Counted from the stretch's first letter, positions 53,797-63,731 are shown. The stretch: DNA of 64,000 nucleotides from Acidobacteriota bacterium (GCA_013287135.1 JABDEK010000011.1:1-64000), one strand, 5' to 3'. The notes: generated by a model not told the origin, from the letters alone. Numbers and translations: made by a program.

Positions 53797-55449
53797 GTGA
53801 GAGCTCGGGTCGCCTTTTCATTTTCCTTTCGGTTCTGCTTATTGGTGGTGCTCGCTCTCGCAATGACATTGCCAAGTAGCGCACAGTCAAGCGCGTCTCT
53901 GTCTGTCGCTGAGCGTATCCAGAAGGTAATGAATCGACCTGAATTTGCGCATGCCAATTTCGGCATCGAGTTTTACTCGCCGGATACCCGTAAGGCAGTC
54001 TTCTCGCTTAACGATCAAGAACTGTTCGTACCTGCTTCTACGACGAAACTACTCACGGAAGGGACAGTGCTGGCAAGCCTTGGGGCGGACTTCAGATTCT
54101 ATACCCACATTTACCGGACAGGAGCGGTGGACTCAAAGGGTCGGCTGAAAGGCGACCTGGTGCTCGTCGCAAGCGGAGATCCAAATCTCTCGAACCGCAT
54201 TCAATCCGATGGGACGCTAGCTTTTGCAAATAATGATCATTCTTACTCTGGCAACGCTCTTCCAGGAGATCCACTCATCGTGATCCGCCAGCTTGCGAAG
54301 GACGTCGCAGCAAAGGGAATCCGGAAAATCGAAGGCAGGGTCCTAGTTGATTCGAGCCTTTTCCCAGAAACGCCATGGGAGGGCGAGGGCGGAGGGGGTG
54401 TCGTTATCTCCCCGATCGTCGTCAATGACAATCTTATTGACCTCGTGATGACGCCAGCAGCGAAAATTGGTGATCCTGTCGTCCTCGATTCTTCACCAGC
54501 GACCTCATACGTCAAATTCATCAACCACTTAACCACGGCAGGCGCTAACACCTCAGTTAGTCTGGATCCGCCTCAGATCAAGACGAATGCGGACGGCACA
54601 GTGATCGCCACCCTGACTGGCAGTTTGCCGCTTGGTGCCCCTCGAAAGTACGCACCGTTTTTTGTTCCGTCGCCGACCGTATTGGCAGAGACAGTGCTGC
54701 GCGAAGCGCTGGAGGAAGTGGGCATTAAGGTGAAAGTCGCGACGATAATGCCCGCACCCGACTTTCAATCTTATCGGCGTTTTTATGCGGCAGAGGCTGA
54801 AGTTGCCGAGCATATCTCGCTGCCGCTGGCAGAAGAGATCAAGGTTACGCTGAAGGTCAGCCAAAACCTCCACGCTTTCATGGGACCGTACCTGCTTGGC
54901 GCGCTTGTGGCGAAGAATGCAAAGGACCCATTTAAGGCCGGCTTTGCTGTCGAAAAGAAATTTCTCGAAGACGCTAAACTGGATCTCTCTGGTGCCTCGC
55001 AGGGCGACGGCGCAGGCGGCAGCTGGGCGGACCTATTCACTCCGGACTTCATGTGTCACTACCTGGCTTATTGGACCACGCGCCCGGATTACCCTACTTT
55101 CTTGAGGGGGTTGCCGATCCTCGGATGGGATGGGACGCTTGCAGATATCGACCGAACATCGCCAGCCGTAGGGCACGTTTTTGCAAAAACGGGCACGTTT
55201 GATTCCGAGGACACGCTCAACGACATAGTGATGCTGAATGGCAAGGGGCTCGCCGGCTATGTAATCAGGGCCGACGGCAAGCGGCTCACTTTCGCGGCCT
55301 ATGTCAATCACGTTCACATGCGACTCAGTCCAGAGGCCGCCGCCCACGCTCTCGCGGAGGCGCTCGGCCAAATTGCCGCAGCCGCCTACGATGCTCCGCT
55401 CGATGAGATTGCCCCGGAGGAGCGACATGAAACTCGCGAACAGCGGTAA
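53797..55449 (+). CDS. dacB: D-alanyl-D-alanine carboxypeptidase/endopeptidase (PBP4, DacB-like)
   Basis: A 550-residue periplasmic peptidase of the S13 family. A signal peptide covers about residues 1-30 (ending SSAQ). The three penicillin-binding motifs are present: S81-T-T-K84 in PASTTK, SQN in LKVSQNLHAF, and KTG in VFAKTGTFDSED. Between the first two lies the PBP4 insert. It trims or cleaves D-Ala-containing peptidoglycan stems and so releases D-alanine. GTG 53797 follows GGAGG by six bases. Its last 23 bases overlap the metallohydrolase gene. The neighbouring D-amino-acid genes suggest a link between wall turnover and amino acid reuse. Confidence 0.92.
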   Translation: MRARVAFSFSFRFCLLVVLALAMTLPSSAQSSASLSVAERIQKVMNRPEFAHANFGIEFYSPDTRKAVFSLNDQELFVPASTTKLLTEGTVLASLGADFRFYTHIYRTGAVDSKGRLKGDLVLVASGDPNLSNRIQSDGTLAFANNDHSYSGNALPGDPLIVIRQLAKDVAAKGIRKIEGRVLVDSSLFPETPWEGEGGGGVVISPIVVNDNLIDLVMTPAAKIGDPVVLDSSPATSYVKFINHLTTAGANTSVSLDPPQIKTNADGTVIATLTGSLPLGAPRKYAPFFVPSPTVLAETVLREALEEVGIKVKVATIMPAPDFQSYRRFYAAEAEVAEHISLPLAEEIKVTLKVSQNLHAFMGPYLLGALVAKNAKDPFKAGFAVEKKFLEDAKLDLSGASQGDGAGGSWADLFTPDFMCHYLAYWTTRPDYPTFLRGLPILGWDGTLADIDRTSPAVGHVFAKTGTFDSEDTLNDIVMLNGKGLAGYVIRADGKRLTFAAYVNHVHMRLSPEAAAHALAEALGQIAAAAYDAPLDEIAPEERHETREQR

Positions 55450-57835
55450 GGCACTCCTTCTGAGTGTTATGCTTATCTTCATCGGTTGGCGGGGTGCGGC
55501 GGACCCCCAGGTACACGCTACTGAGTACAAGTTCTCGTCGAAAATTCCGCTTCAGACAGTCGCTTACCAAGCCCGGCAACTCGAATCCTTGATGGATTTT
55601 CTCGGCGAGCCTTTTTCACAAGTTGAAAAGGAAGGCATCAACCGCGCTATTGCGAATCGTGATTCCGATAAGGCCGTCGAGCAGATCGAGTCGATTCTCG
55701 ACAAGCACGCACTCGTCGTGGTTACGATTAATCGGGAGAGCCGCGTGGGCGTCACGCGAGGTGAGGCGGACACGGACCTGATTCAAAATGGCACGCGTTC
55801 CTTTTTCGTCAAGATCGTGAACCAAGCGGGAATCACGTCACCGCTGCAGGTCAATAGCCCCAACAGCGGTCCGGTTTTCCAGTCCATATCCGAAAGTGCA
55901 TCGCGCCCACCGGTGCCCCGCCTGAGTGCTGCGGACATTCGTGACCGCTGGGCCGAGATTTCTCTTCTTCATGAGGGGTTACTGGCGCCGCTGCTTCCCA
56001 ACGACTTGGATATCCAAACACGCATAGACGAAAAAGTGACCGCGCTGAAGACACCAGTGCCGCGTCTTCCGGATGACCTGGGTGTCGAAGATCGCCCGCA
56101 GCTTTCGGGTTCGGGTCTCGAATACCGCATTCTACTGATCTACAGTCGAGATGCCGGTCAGCGTTCTGCCAAGCTCAGTTTTGACATAGGCAAGGGCATG
56201 CAGGATACCGGTGAGACCAGTATCCTCTTCAATATCGCACCATCGCCTACGATCAAGCTACATGTGCTCGATGACGACGGCCGGCCCACGATGGCCTCTT
56301 TCATCTTTCGAGATGGCTTTGACCGCATCTATCCCAATCCCGCGAAACGCCTAGCGCCTGACTTTTACTTTGAACCCCAAGTCTACCGTGCCGACGGGGA
56401 ATTCATCTCGTTGCCGCCGGGGTCTTTCACCGCCGCATTCACGGGTGGCCCCGAATACATTCCGGAAACGCAGAAATTCGTAGTCGATGCGAATGGACCA
56501 CAGGAACTTACCTTTCACTTGAAGCGCTGGATCAACCCGACAGACCGCGGTTGGTACTCTGGAGATAGCCACATTCACGCGAATGGTTGCGCGCACTACG
56601 CAGACCCAACCTTGGGAGTATCGCCTGAAGATATGGACCGACAGGTACTTGGTGAACATCTCAATGTGGCGAGCGTTCTTAACTGGGGACCCGACTATTA
56701 CTATCAGCGGCAATTTTTCCGCGGCCGGCAGGATAACGACTTGTCAAGACCAGACGCGCTACTTCATTATGATCTTGAGGTCTCTGGTTTTCCATCGAGT
56801 CACGCAGGACACCCGGTCTTGTTGAACCTGGCCGATCAGGACTACCCGGGCGCGAAGCAAATCGAAGATTGGCCGAGTTGGGAGTTACCAATTTTCCGTT
56901 GGGCAAAGTCCCAAGGCGCGACAGTTGGATTCGCGCACACTGGAGGAGGGCTCGCCCTCGGAAGCGATACCTTGCCAAACTATGAAATTCCGCCATTTGA
57001 TGCGCCGGGTGCGAACGAATATGTTGTGGACGTCACCTACCCCGACATCGTCGATTTCATTGATGTCGGCGACGGTCCATTTCCGTACGACCTCAACATT
57101 TGGTATCAGACGCTCAATGTCGGCTTCCGGACTCGCATCGCAGGCGAGACGGATTTCCCGTGTATCTATGACACTCGAGTCGGGATGGCCAGAACTTACG
57201 CCAAGTTGAACAGCGGCAGCCTGTCTTATTCCAAGTGGGTGGAAGCGATCCGCGACGGGGAGAGCTATGTGTCCGATGGCCGAAGCCATTTGATGGACTT
57301 CACGGCAAACGGCACCGACGTTGGGACGCGGCGAAGCGAGGTCGGCCTACCTGCTCCCGGCGACGTGCAGGTTGAGGTTAACGCGGCGGCTTATCTCGAT
57401 CCCATTCCAGATGAGAAAATCCGCGATGCTCGCTTCGACTGGGAGCCCTACTGGGACACCGAGCGCGCTCGAATTGGTGACAACAGGAAAGTACCCGTCG
57501 AAGTTATCTTAAATGGCGACGTGGTGGCTCGGCAGGTAATCGATGCGGACGGATCTGTTCAGAAGCTCAAGTTCAGCATTCCTGTCCAACAAAGTAGCTG
57601 GCTTGCTCTTCGTATCGTCCCCTCCTCCCATACGAATCCGATCTTCATAATCGTTGGAGGCAAGCCCATCCGCGCCTCTCGTCGAAGTGCCGAGTGGTGC
57701 TTGACGGCCGTCGATCAGTGTTGGAGCCAAAAGGTGCCTCGGATCTCGAAGCGTGATCTCCCTGAAGCAGAAAAAGCATATGACCACGCGCGGCAGGTAT
57801 ACCGCGCATTGATCGATGAAAGCGAGGTCGAGTAG
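55427..57835 (+). CDS. secreted CehA/McbA-family metallohydrolase (PHP-like)
   Basis: About 802 residues. A hydrophobic leader (LLLSVMLIFIGWRGAAD) suggests export. The C-terminal half has PHP/CehA-like metal motifs: WYSGDSHIHANG (His-x-His), VGFAHTGGG and AGETDFPCIYDTRVG, fitting the CehA/McbA group named for carbaryl hydrolases. The N-terminal about 330 residues hold an unassigned beta-rich region with an APTIKLHVLDDDGRP-like segment. ATG 55427 follows GGAGG by five bases and lies inside the end of the PBP4-type gene, so translation is coupled. A phosphoester or amide hydrolase in the periplasm is inferred. The substrate is unknown. Confidence 0.78.
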   Translation: MKLANSGKALLLSVMLIFIGWRGAADPQVHATEYKFSSKIPLQTVAYQARQLESLMDFLGEPFSQVEKEGINRAIANRDSDKAVEQIESILDKHALVVVTINRESRVGVTRGEADTDLIQNGTRSFFVKIVNQAGITSPLQVNSPNSGPVFQSISESASRPPVPRLSAADIRDRWAEISLLHEGLLAPLLPNDLDIQTRIDEKVTALKTPVPRLPDDLGVEDRPQLSGSGLEYRILLIYSRDAGQRSAKLSFDIGKGMQDTGETSILFNIAPSPTIKLHVLDDDGRPTMASFIFRDGFDRIYPNPAKRLAPDFYFEPQVYRADGEFISLPPGSFTAAFTGGPEYIPETQKFVVDANGPQELTFHLKRWINPTDRGWYSGDSHIHANGCAHYADPTLGVSPEDMDRQVLGEHLNVASVLNWGPDYYYQRQFFRGRQDNDLSRPDALLHYDLEVSGFPSSHAGHPVLLNLADQDYPGAKQIEDWPSWELPIFRWAKSQGATVGFAHTGGGLALGSDTLPNYEIPPFDAPGANEYVVDVTYPDIVDFIDVGDGPFPYDLNIWYQTLNVGFRTRIAGETDFPCIYDTRVGMARTYAKLNSGSLSYSKWVEAIRDGESYVSDGRSHLMDFTANGTDVGTRRSEVGLPAPGDVQVEVNAAAYLDPIPDEKIRDARFDWEPYWDTERARIGDNRKVPVEVILNGDVVARQVIDADGSVQKLKFSIPVQQSSWLALRIVPSSHTNPIFIIVGGKPIRASRRSAEWCLTAVDQCWSQKVPRISKRDLPEAEKAYDHARQVYRALIDESEVE

Positions 57836-58166
57836 TTGATGCGTATCCGCACCCCCGGCTTGGTCCAAGGCGATCAGCAGGCTCGTAGGGACGACGAGAC
57901 CTGAGAGGCAGAACGTCTCTTGGAAGGCTGTTCCAGCGCCACATTGTCGAAGCCTGCGCTCGACAGCTAGCTGCCTCAGCTTTACTGCCGGTTTCGGAAG
58001 ACGCCGAGTGGCGGAGGTTGAGTGCCCGCTCCTGTCGCGCCGGCGAAGCCCCGAAGAGTGTCTTCTGAGAAGGTCCGCTCAAGAGCATGCGCGAATTACA
58101 GCGTCTAATCTGGGTGAACTGACTCCTCTTTCGGTGTTCTCAAGCTCGACAGGTGCTGGGGTCAAA
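57836..58166. other. convergent intergenic region with a short tRNA-end match
   Basis: 331 bases between the metallohydrolase and deaminase-like genes. Positions 57888-57900 read GGGACGACGAGAC, the same 13 bases that open the tRNA-Asp repeats of the island; nothing else of that repeat follows. No terminator hairpin is obvious. Confidence 0.4.
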
Positions 58167-59468
58167 CTAGAAGAATGTTTCGATGGCGGACGTGATCTGG
58201 TAATCATCGTCGACAAGAAACAGAATTCGCCACTTATCGAACGTGGAGCAAGGATGCGAAATGCCTAAGGCAACCATGTCACCTACACGCAGAGAGTTCG
58301 CTGACGGAATGCGCAAATAGGCGTGCTGGTCATTGAGGCCCGTCAACTCGTAATCACTATTCAGCCGGACTGGCGCACGGTCCGCGCCGATCCGAAACCG
58401 TTTGAGTGGTACCGGCAAGCCGGCATCATGACTGCAATCGCGACGCCCAGCTGTCAGAATGGCAAGGTTGGGCTCAGGCACGGATTGCACGTATGTCCAA
58501 ATCTCAAGGGCTGGAATAAGGCCGGGGCCAAGATGTTCGCTCTTTGGCAGACGGCTATGTAGCGCCTCGTCGAGTTTTTGGTACAACCCGGAATCGTGCG
58601 TAAGATAACAACCGCTGCGCAAGACCACTTTTTGTCGATTGCCAAGCGAGGCCGCGTTTAAGGTCTCGGCTACCAGGTCGTAGAAAGCCGAACCACCGGC
58701 GGAGAGAAGTATGGGGCCCGGCGCATACAGATTCTCCTTCGCACAGGTTTCCGCGACGGAAGTCAAAAACCTTACGAAAGTGCGAACCCTTTGAACCGTG
58801 TCTAAACCCTCTGACGACTGGAGAGTGCCCTCATACCCTTCGACGCCGCGAAGCGCCAGGAAAGGTTCGCTGTGCTTCACCTGCCGCGCAACATGAAGTG
58901 CCTGCTCCAAGGTGCGACAACCTGTGCGTCCCCCACCATACCCACCCTCTACAAAAACTTGCAGAGGACGAGCTGGAGACCGTTCGCGGACAGCTTCGAC
59001 AAGCCGAGCTACGCCATCAGCCGAATCCACGATGCAAAAAAAATCAAACTCAGGATCCTTTGCCAGTTCATCGAGGACGTACCGAATCTCGACCTTTCCG
59101 ACGAGCTGGTTGGCCATGAGGATTCGCTTGAAACCATGACGCCGGGTTACGCAGAGCTGTTGCACCGTCGAAATCGTGATGCCCCACGCTCCGTCGTCGA
59201 GCTGGCGCTTGAAGAGCTGTGGGCTCATGGTGGTCTTGCCATGAGGGCAAAGCAACGCGCCTGAAAATCTAAGAAACTGCTGCATCCAACGGCTATTCTG
59301 TCGAAGAGCCGATTCACGGATGATCGCAGCAGGCAAAGGCAAATCGCCGCTTAGCAGATTCCAACGCTGCTCGGCGATCTGGCCGATAGGAATTGATTCG
59401 ATCCCGGGAGGAATGCCCTTGAGCTGACCACCAATGACCGTCATTCTCCAATCTCGCTGTGTCGTCAT
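58167..59468 (-). CDS. D-threonine aldolase / D-serine deaminase-like PLP enzyme
   Basis: A 433-residue protein of the alanine-racemase-fold DSD/D-threonine aldolase group (annotated elsewhere as amino acid deaminase). The PLP Lys is in LCPHGKTTMSPQ. VFVEGGYGGGRTGCRT and LSAGGSAFYDLVAE are conserved family segments. The C-terminal metal site reads ISHPCSTFDKW (His and Cys ligands to zinc). Such enzymes deaminate D-serine or split D-threonine. ATG 59468 is chosen because the family N-terminus begins there; an upstream in-frame extension looks non-coding. It follows the FucP-like transporter on the same strand. Confidence 0.85.
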   Translation of the reverse strand: MTTQRDWRMTVIGGQLKGIPPGIESIPIGQIAEQRWNLLSGDLPLPAAIIRESALRQNSRWMQQFLRFSGALLCPHGKTTMSPQLFKRQLDDGAWGITISTVQQLCVTRRHGFKRILMANQLVGKVEIRYVLDELAKDPEFDFFCIVDSADGVARLVEAVRERSPARPLQVFVEGGYGGGRTGCRTLEQALHVARQVKHSEPFLALRGVEGYEGTLQSSEGLDTVQRVRTFVRFLTSVAETCAKENLYAPGPILLSAGGSAFYDLVAETLNAASLGNRQKVVLRSGCYLTHDSGLYQKLDEALHSRLPKSEHLGPGLIPALEIWTYVQSVPEPNLAILTAGRRDCSHDAGLPVPLKRFRIGADRAPVRLNSDYELTGLNDQHAYLRIPSANSLRVGDMVALGISHPCSTFDKWRILFLVDDDYQITSAIETFF

Positions 59469-59642
59469 GTTTCGGGATATCCTGTTTTCAGTTATGTCGC
59501 CGCCCAACTCGCGGTCCAGATCCACGTGACATCCAACTGTCGGACTTGAGTCAGTCCCGTTTCTTCTCTGCGGCACTCGTTCCGCGCATATTCCCGCACG
59601 GAAACCAGCAAGCGCGCTCCGTTTCGTCATGGGTGTCTCGCC

Positions 59643-60968
59643 CTACGCTGAAACCAGCCGTCGCTTTTTCGAGCCAATGAATGCGAAATACGCAACAAAG
59701 ATATAACAGCAGAGCGGGATGAGCATGGCCGTTGCCATACTTTTCGTCGCTTCAGAGAGCAGGCCTATGAGTGGGGTAAGCACGGCTCCGCCGATGATCG
59801 CCATCACCAGGAAGGAGCTACACACCTTTGTGTTCGGGCCGAGATCCTTCAGGCCTAGAGCAAATATGGTCGGAAACATTACCGACATGAAGAAACTCGT
59901 AAGAAAAAGAGCCCAGAGGCCCAGCCATCCGGGAAATAAAACTCCAACCGCAACCAGAAGTATGTTGGCGAGGCTGTAGATTCCCATCAAACGATTGGGA
60001 GGAAAGAAGCGCATTAGATAGGCCGCCGAGAATCTTCCAATGCCGAACGCGACCAAAGTACCCGTCAACAGGTATCCACCCATCTTTTCTGATGCGTGCA
60101 CGTAGTCCTGAACGTACTGTATGAAGTAGCTCCAAGTTCCCACCTGCGCCCCGACATAGAAGAATTGTGCCAACACCGCCGAAACAAAGTGCGGATACAG
60201 GAACAAGCCCCGAAATCCTACTCCACCAGGCACGGGAGTTCCGATGGCATGTTCGGTATTGGCCGGGAATCGGGTGCGAGCTAGCAGCAAAGCACAAAGG
60301 AAAACAACGCATCCCAGCACCATGTAGGGCACCAACACTCGCATTGTCTCGTGCCGCAGATAGGAACTATACACATGGGTAATTCTCATCGCTTGAACTT
60401 GGGCTGGTTTCAGTTCGACGCCCGAAAAGATAAACCCAGTTCCCACCAACACACCGGAAATCGCCCCAAGAGGATTGAAGGCCTGGGAGAAATTCAATCG
60501 CCGTTCTGAGCCATCCGGGTCTCCAAGCTGCGCGATGAATGGGTTTGCGCCTGTCTCGAGAAACGCCAGTCCGCTGGCAATGACAAAAAGTGCGAAGAGA
60601 AAAAATCCATATTTCGCGACCATAGCCGCTGGCCAAAACAAGAATGTGCCTGTGCCATACAGCACCAAGCCGAGAATTAGGCCGATTTTGTAGCCAAACC
60701 TGCCCATCACTAGCGCGGCCGGCATGGAGAACAGGAAATACCCCAAATAATAGGCGGATTGAACCATACCGGCTTCAAATCTGCTGATTTCGAATGACTT
60801 CATGAACTGCCGTATGAGTATGTCGTTCAAATTGGCCGGTACACCCCAGAGAAAGAACAGCGCCGTTACCAGAATGAAAGATGCCGCGAACTCTCGCGGC
60901 ACAAGTCTGTGGTCAGCTGGAGTCTTATCCGAAGGATGAGCGACGGCTCTTGCACTCAGGTTTACCAT
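59643..60968 (-). CDS. FucP-family sugar MFS transporter
   Basis: 441 residues with 12 predicted helices. The FucP pattern includes FFLWGVPANLNDILIRQFMK (acidic/Asn helix 1), YYLGYFLFSMPAALVMGRFG, GLAFLETGANPFIAQLGDP and FYVGAQVGTWSYFIQYVQDY. Such proton symporters carry fucose, glucose/galactose, N-acetylglucosamine and related sugars. Placed with an aldose-epimerase-like gene and a divergent RpiR/MurR regulator, a wall-derived amino sugar or a plant sugar is possible. It is the middle gene of a probable three-gene minus-strand operon. Confidence 0.88.
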   Translation of the reverse strand: MVNLSARAVAHPSDKTPADHRLVPREFAASFILVTALFFLWGVPANLNDILIRQFMKSFEISRFEAGMVQSAYYLGYFLFSMPAALVMGRFGYKIGLILGLVLYGTGTFLFWPAAMVAKYGFFLFALFVIASGLAFLETGANPFIAQLGDPDGSERRLNFSQAFNPLGAISGVLVGTGFIFSGVELKPAQVQAMRITHVYSSYLRHETMRVLVPYMVLGCVVFLCALLLARTRFPANTEHAIGTPVPGGVGFRGLFLYPHFVSAVLAQFFYVGAQVGTWSYFIQYVQDYVHASEKMGGYLLTGTLVAFGIGRFSAAYLMRFFPPNRLMGIYSLANILLVAVGVLFPGWLGLWALFLTSFFMSVMFPTIFALGLKDLGPNTKVCSSFLVMAIIGGAVLTPLIGLLSEATKSMATAMLIPLCCYIFVAYFAFIGSKKRRLVSA

Positions 60969-61055
60969 CGAGAGATTCCATTAAAGGAACTCATCCGATC
61001 ATCCCTTGCAGGAATTCCAGTCGTCACGGCACCTGCCCGGCATAGGAGGAGTCGC

Positions 61056-62243
61056 TCACATAAACTTCTTTACGGGTACCACCAAATGGCGGCGGGTGCC
61101 TTTCTCTCGCACCCGGACGCAACCATCCGTACAGACGGCGCTGGCCACCCCCTTAAAGTCTTCGGGAACCTCAAGGATAAGGATCAGGTAGCGGATCCTG
61201 TCTTCAGCTTTCGCCGCGAGCCACCGGTATGTGGTTTCTCCGAAGAGGTTCCCATGCGTGACTGTTTCGCGCCGAGGTATCGGGAAAGGTGTGCTGCTGA
61301 ATTCGAAGCCCCGGCAAAATTCGCGACCATTCCAAGGAGCTGAAATCCGATTCCGCCGCTCTTCCCAGTTTCCAACCCACGGAAAGTCCTTGCGGGCGAA
61401 GAGATACAAAACTAGAAGTTGGAGACGCGGGTTACACACGGCTACAAAAGCGACGGCAAGCGTTCGATCCAAAAGATGTGCGGTGTAATGACCAAAACGC
61501 ACGTTTGGCGTGGTACGTAGATTGTGGAACCCGCCGTCTGTTTTCCGAACCACGGGCCAATTAAACTCAGAATCAGGTTGAATGAACATTCGCGTGCTGA
61601 AGCTTTTAGAACAGACCTTTCCGCGGGTGGCTGGCATATCGAAAAGTGTGGTGCCGCATTCCAAGAAAGGTGGCCCGAACGTAATATGTTCGTTCCACGA
61701 AATAGGTCGGTCGAACGTGCTCAAGTTGAGGGCCCTCTCTTCGCAATAAACAACTGGGTTACTACGATCTAGCGAAATCTTCCGCTCGAAATGTATCCGT
61801 GCTTCAGGTAACTCAGCTCCATACACCAGAGTCGGGGAAGTTGTGCTGGAGGTCTGTTGCAAGCTCCACTTCACGACCGGAGCTTCCCCATGCGTGCTGT
61901 GACCTGCCGCGGTTTCTTCGGGAGAGGGTGGGCCAAAATAGTCGAAACTGGCACTGTGGCCCGCGATGCCAGCCAATAATCTTCCCTCCGGCGGTGGCCC
62001 GTAAATCGATGCATACCTTGCCGCAGAATACTTATAAGGATCGATTGTCTTCCAACCAGGTTTCCACATGGGATTGATCCCTTCGTGCTTTTTCGAGATC
62101 AATTCGCAGATGTGACCGCCGTGTTGAAGAACCGACACGTGCCCCCATTTGCTTCTCAAACGGAAGCCGGGGCGACCGTCCAATACGTCTGGGCAACGAA
62201 TGACAGATGGTGTGTGCGTTTCCGTGGGACGAAGCATCGTCAA
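61056..62243 (-). CDS. aldose 1-epimerase-like (galactose mutarotase fold) protein
   Basis: A 395-residue protein that fits the galactose-mutarotase-like beta-sandwich. It has FRLRSKWGHVSVLQHGGHIC near the start, a middle block with ISWNEHITFGPPFLECGTTL (His and acidic residues as in epimerases), and FRGFEFSSTPFPI-like strands. No signal peptide is seen. It would interconvert sugar anomers or bind a sugar. The start is TTG 62243 or ATG 62237; neither has an ideal ribosome site. It is first in the operon with the FucP-like transporter, and its promoter region is shared with the RpiR gene. Confidence 0.6.
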   Translation of the reverse strand: MTMLRPTETHTPSVIRCPDVLDGRPGFRLRSKWGHVSVLQHGGHICELISKKHEGINPMWKPGWKTIDPYKYSAARYASIYGPPPEGRLLAGIAGHSASFDYFGPPSPEETAAGHSTHGEAPVVKWSLQQTSSTTSPTLVYGAELPEARIHFERKISLDRSNPVVYCEERALNLSTFDRPISWNEHITFGPPFLECGTTLFDMPATRGKVCSKSFSTRMFIQPDSEFNWPVVRKTDGGFHNLRTTPNVRFGHYTAHLLDRTLAVAFVAVCNPRLQLLVLYLFARKDFPWVGNWEERRNRISAPWNGREFCRGFEFSSTPFPIPRRETVTHGNLFGETTYRWLAAKAEDRIRYLILILEVPEDFKGVASAVCTDGCVRVREKGTRRHLVVPVKKFM

Positions 62244-62761
62244 TTCGTTTCCGGGCCTCGGCGCGATTCAGCGTACCTCGCGCTCTCTGTAATTTAGTTG
62301 GCGCACCGCCGACTCTCGAACGGTCCGGGAACAGTTCCAAACAACTTCCTCAAGGCGACGCCGCTGAATTTGTGAACAGATATGGCTGTGAGCTGCTCCC
62401 GAAGTTCGCGGCCGTCTAAGGCGAAAACTAGATTCACCCGATGCGAGCGTGCCGGAAGGAAACCATAAGGCCAATCGTGAAGCGTCTTGATTCGCGTTGC
62501 TCCGAAACTTTCTTCATCTCACAACGGCTCAAGGCTCGACTGAGACATTGAGTCAATCATTGCGTTCTTACTGCTCGTTGAGAATATGACTGTCATGCGG
62601 GGCGGCCATAGCATAAAACCAATACCAATAAATATGCAAGAACTAACTTCTGACAACATGGCACATGTATTGCACTTTGTTCTCGTGAGAGTATATTGCT
62701 TTTCGATCACGCATCGGTTTAGGATGTCCCCAAGGGAACTTTTAAATGCGGTCTGGATGCC
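62244..62761. promoter_or_regulatory. divergent control region with TATTGC-type motifs
   Basis: 518 bases between the epimerase-like gene and the RpiR regulator. Three words resemble the 16-mer upstream of the PBP4 and racemase-like genes: CATTGCGTTCTT (62558), CACATGTATTGCACTTT (62662) and ATATTGCTTTT (62693). They could be binding sites for the adjacent regulator. Open frames here have no support. Confidence 0.4.
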
Positions 62762-63646
62762 GTGAGCACTGAACCACGGGCGAGTATTCGACGACACGAT
62801 GTACCACCGGGCAGCGTGGCTGAGATTCTGTCCAAAATTAGCCGCAAGCGTCAACAGATGATCAGACCAGTCTTGGAGCATCCTCGCGACCACGTGCTGT
62901 TGAGCGTACGGAGCCTCGCGGAGAAGTTGAAGCTCGATCCCTCGACGCTTCTTCGCACGATCTTAGCCATGGGCTTTTCGGAGTACCGACACTTTCAGTG
63001 GTATTTGCATGAACTCTCCGTTGCGCACGCGACCTCTCTTGATTTGACCGGCGACGCGGTGGTTACCAAGAAGACCGCCGAGGCGCAAGTGCGAGAGGCC
63101 ATCCGCCAAGACCAGCAGAACCTCCAGGCTCTTTTTCATGGACTGGATCTGAAACGAGCATCTGCTCTCGCTGTCAGATTCTATTCCGCGAGAAGGATTG
63201 TAATTTATGGTGGGGATGCAGCGGAATCATTGGTCCGTTACCTCGAATATCAACTCATCGTACTAGGCCTGCCGGCTGTGGCAGTGGTCAGCGTCGGAAC
63301 GACTGTTCATATCGCACGCTCCATTGGAAAAGGTGACCTGGTGATTGCGATCAGCTTCCGTCGAGGACTACGACAAGCCGTTGACGGCTTGCAGAAGGCT
63401 CGGGCCGCAAACGCCTATTGCGTAGGGATTACCGACACGTCCATCTCACCCATTGCTCGCTATTCGAGTGAATATTTTCTGGTGTCGACTGATGCCCCCT
63501 TTGGGACATCCTATGCCGCTCCGATGTCTCTGTTGAATGCACTCATTTCCGGTATTGCATTCCACCGACCCCGGCGGACCATGGTTCTCCTGCGGAAACT
63601 TGATAAGGAGCAACGCACCGGCTATCGCTGGCACCACGAGGAGTAG
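62762..63646 (+). CDS. RpiR/MurR-family transcriptional regulator
   Basis: A 294-residue regulator with a GTG start. The N-terminal HTH_6 domain (about 15-95) contains VLLSVRSLAEKLKLDPSTLL and RTILAMGFSEYRHFQWYL. A C-terminal SIS sugar-phosphate-binding domain (about 120-265) contains RRIVIYGGDAAESLVRYLEY, GDLVIAISFRRGLRQAVDGL and NAYCVGITDT. Such regulators sense phosphorylated sugars (MurNAc-6-P for MurR). It is divergent from the sugar transporter/epimerase/deaminase operon and most likely controls it. Confidence 0.88.
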   Translation: MSTEPRASIRRHDVPPGSVAEILSKISRKRQQMIRPVLEHPRDHVLLSVRSLAEKLKLDPSTLLRTILAMGFSEYRHFQWYLHELSVAHATSLDLTGDAVVTKKTAEAQVREAIRQDQQNLQALFHGLDLKRASALAVRFYSARRIVIYGGDAAESLVRYLEYQLIVLGLPAVAVVSVGTTVHIARSIGKGDLVIAISFRRGLRQAVDGLQKARAANAYCVGITDTSISPIARYSSEYFLVSTDAPFGTSYAAPMSLLNALISGIAFHRPRRTMVLLRKLDKEQRTGYRWHHEE

Positions 63647-63731
63647 CGCGTCCTGCGCCTTTGCAGTCCTTGCCTCGCTCTAGCTTCCGGCGGCCCAACG
63701 CTATTTCATTTCAATCTCGGAGGACGCGCGA

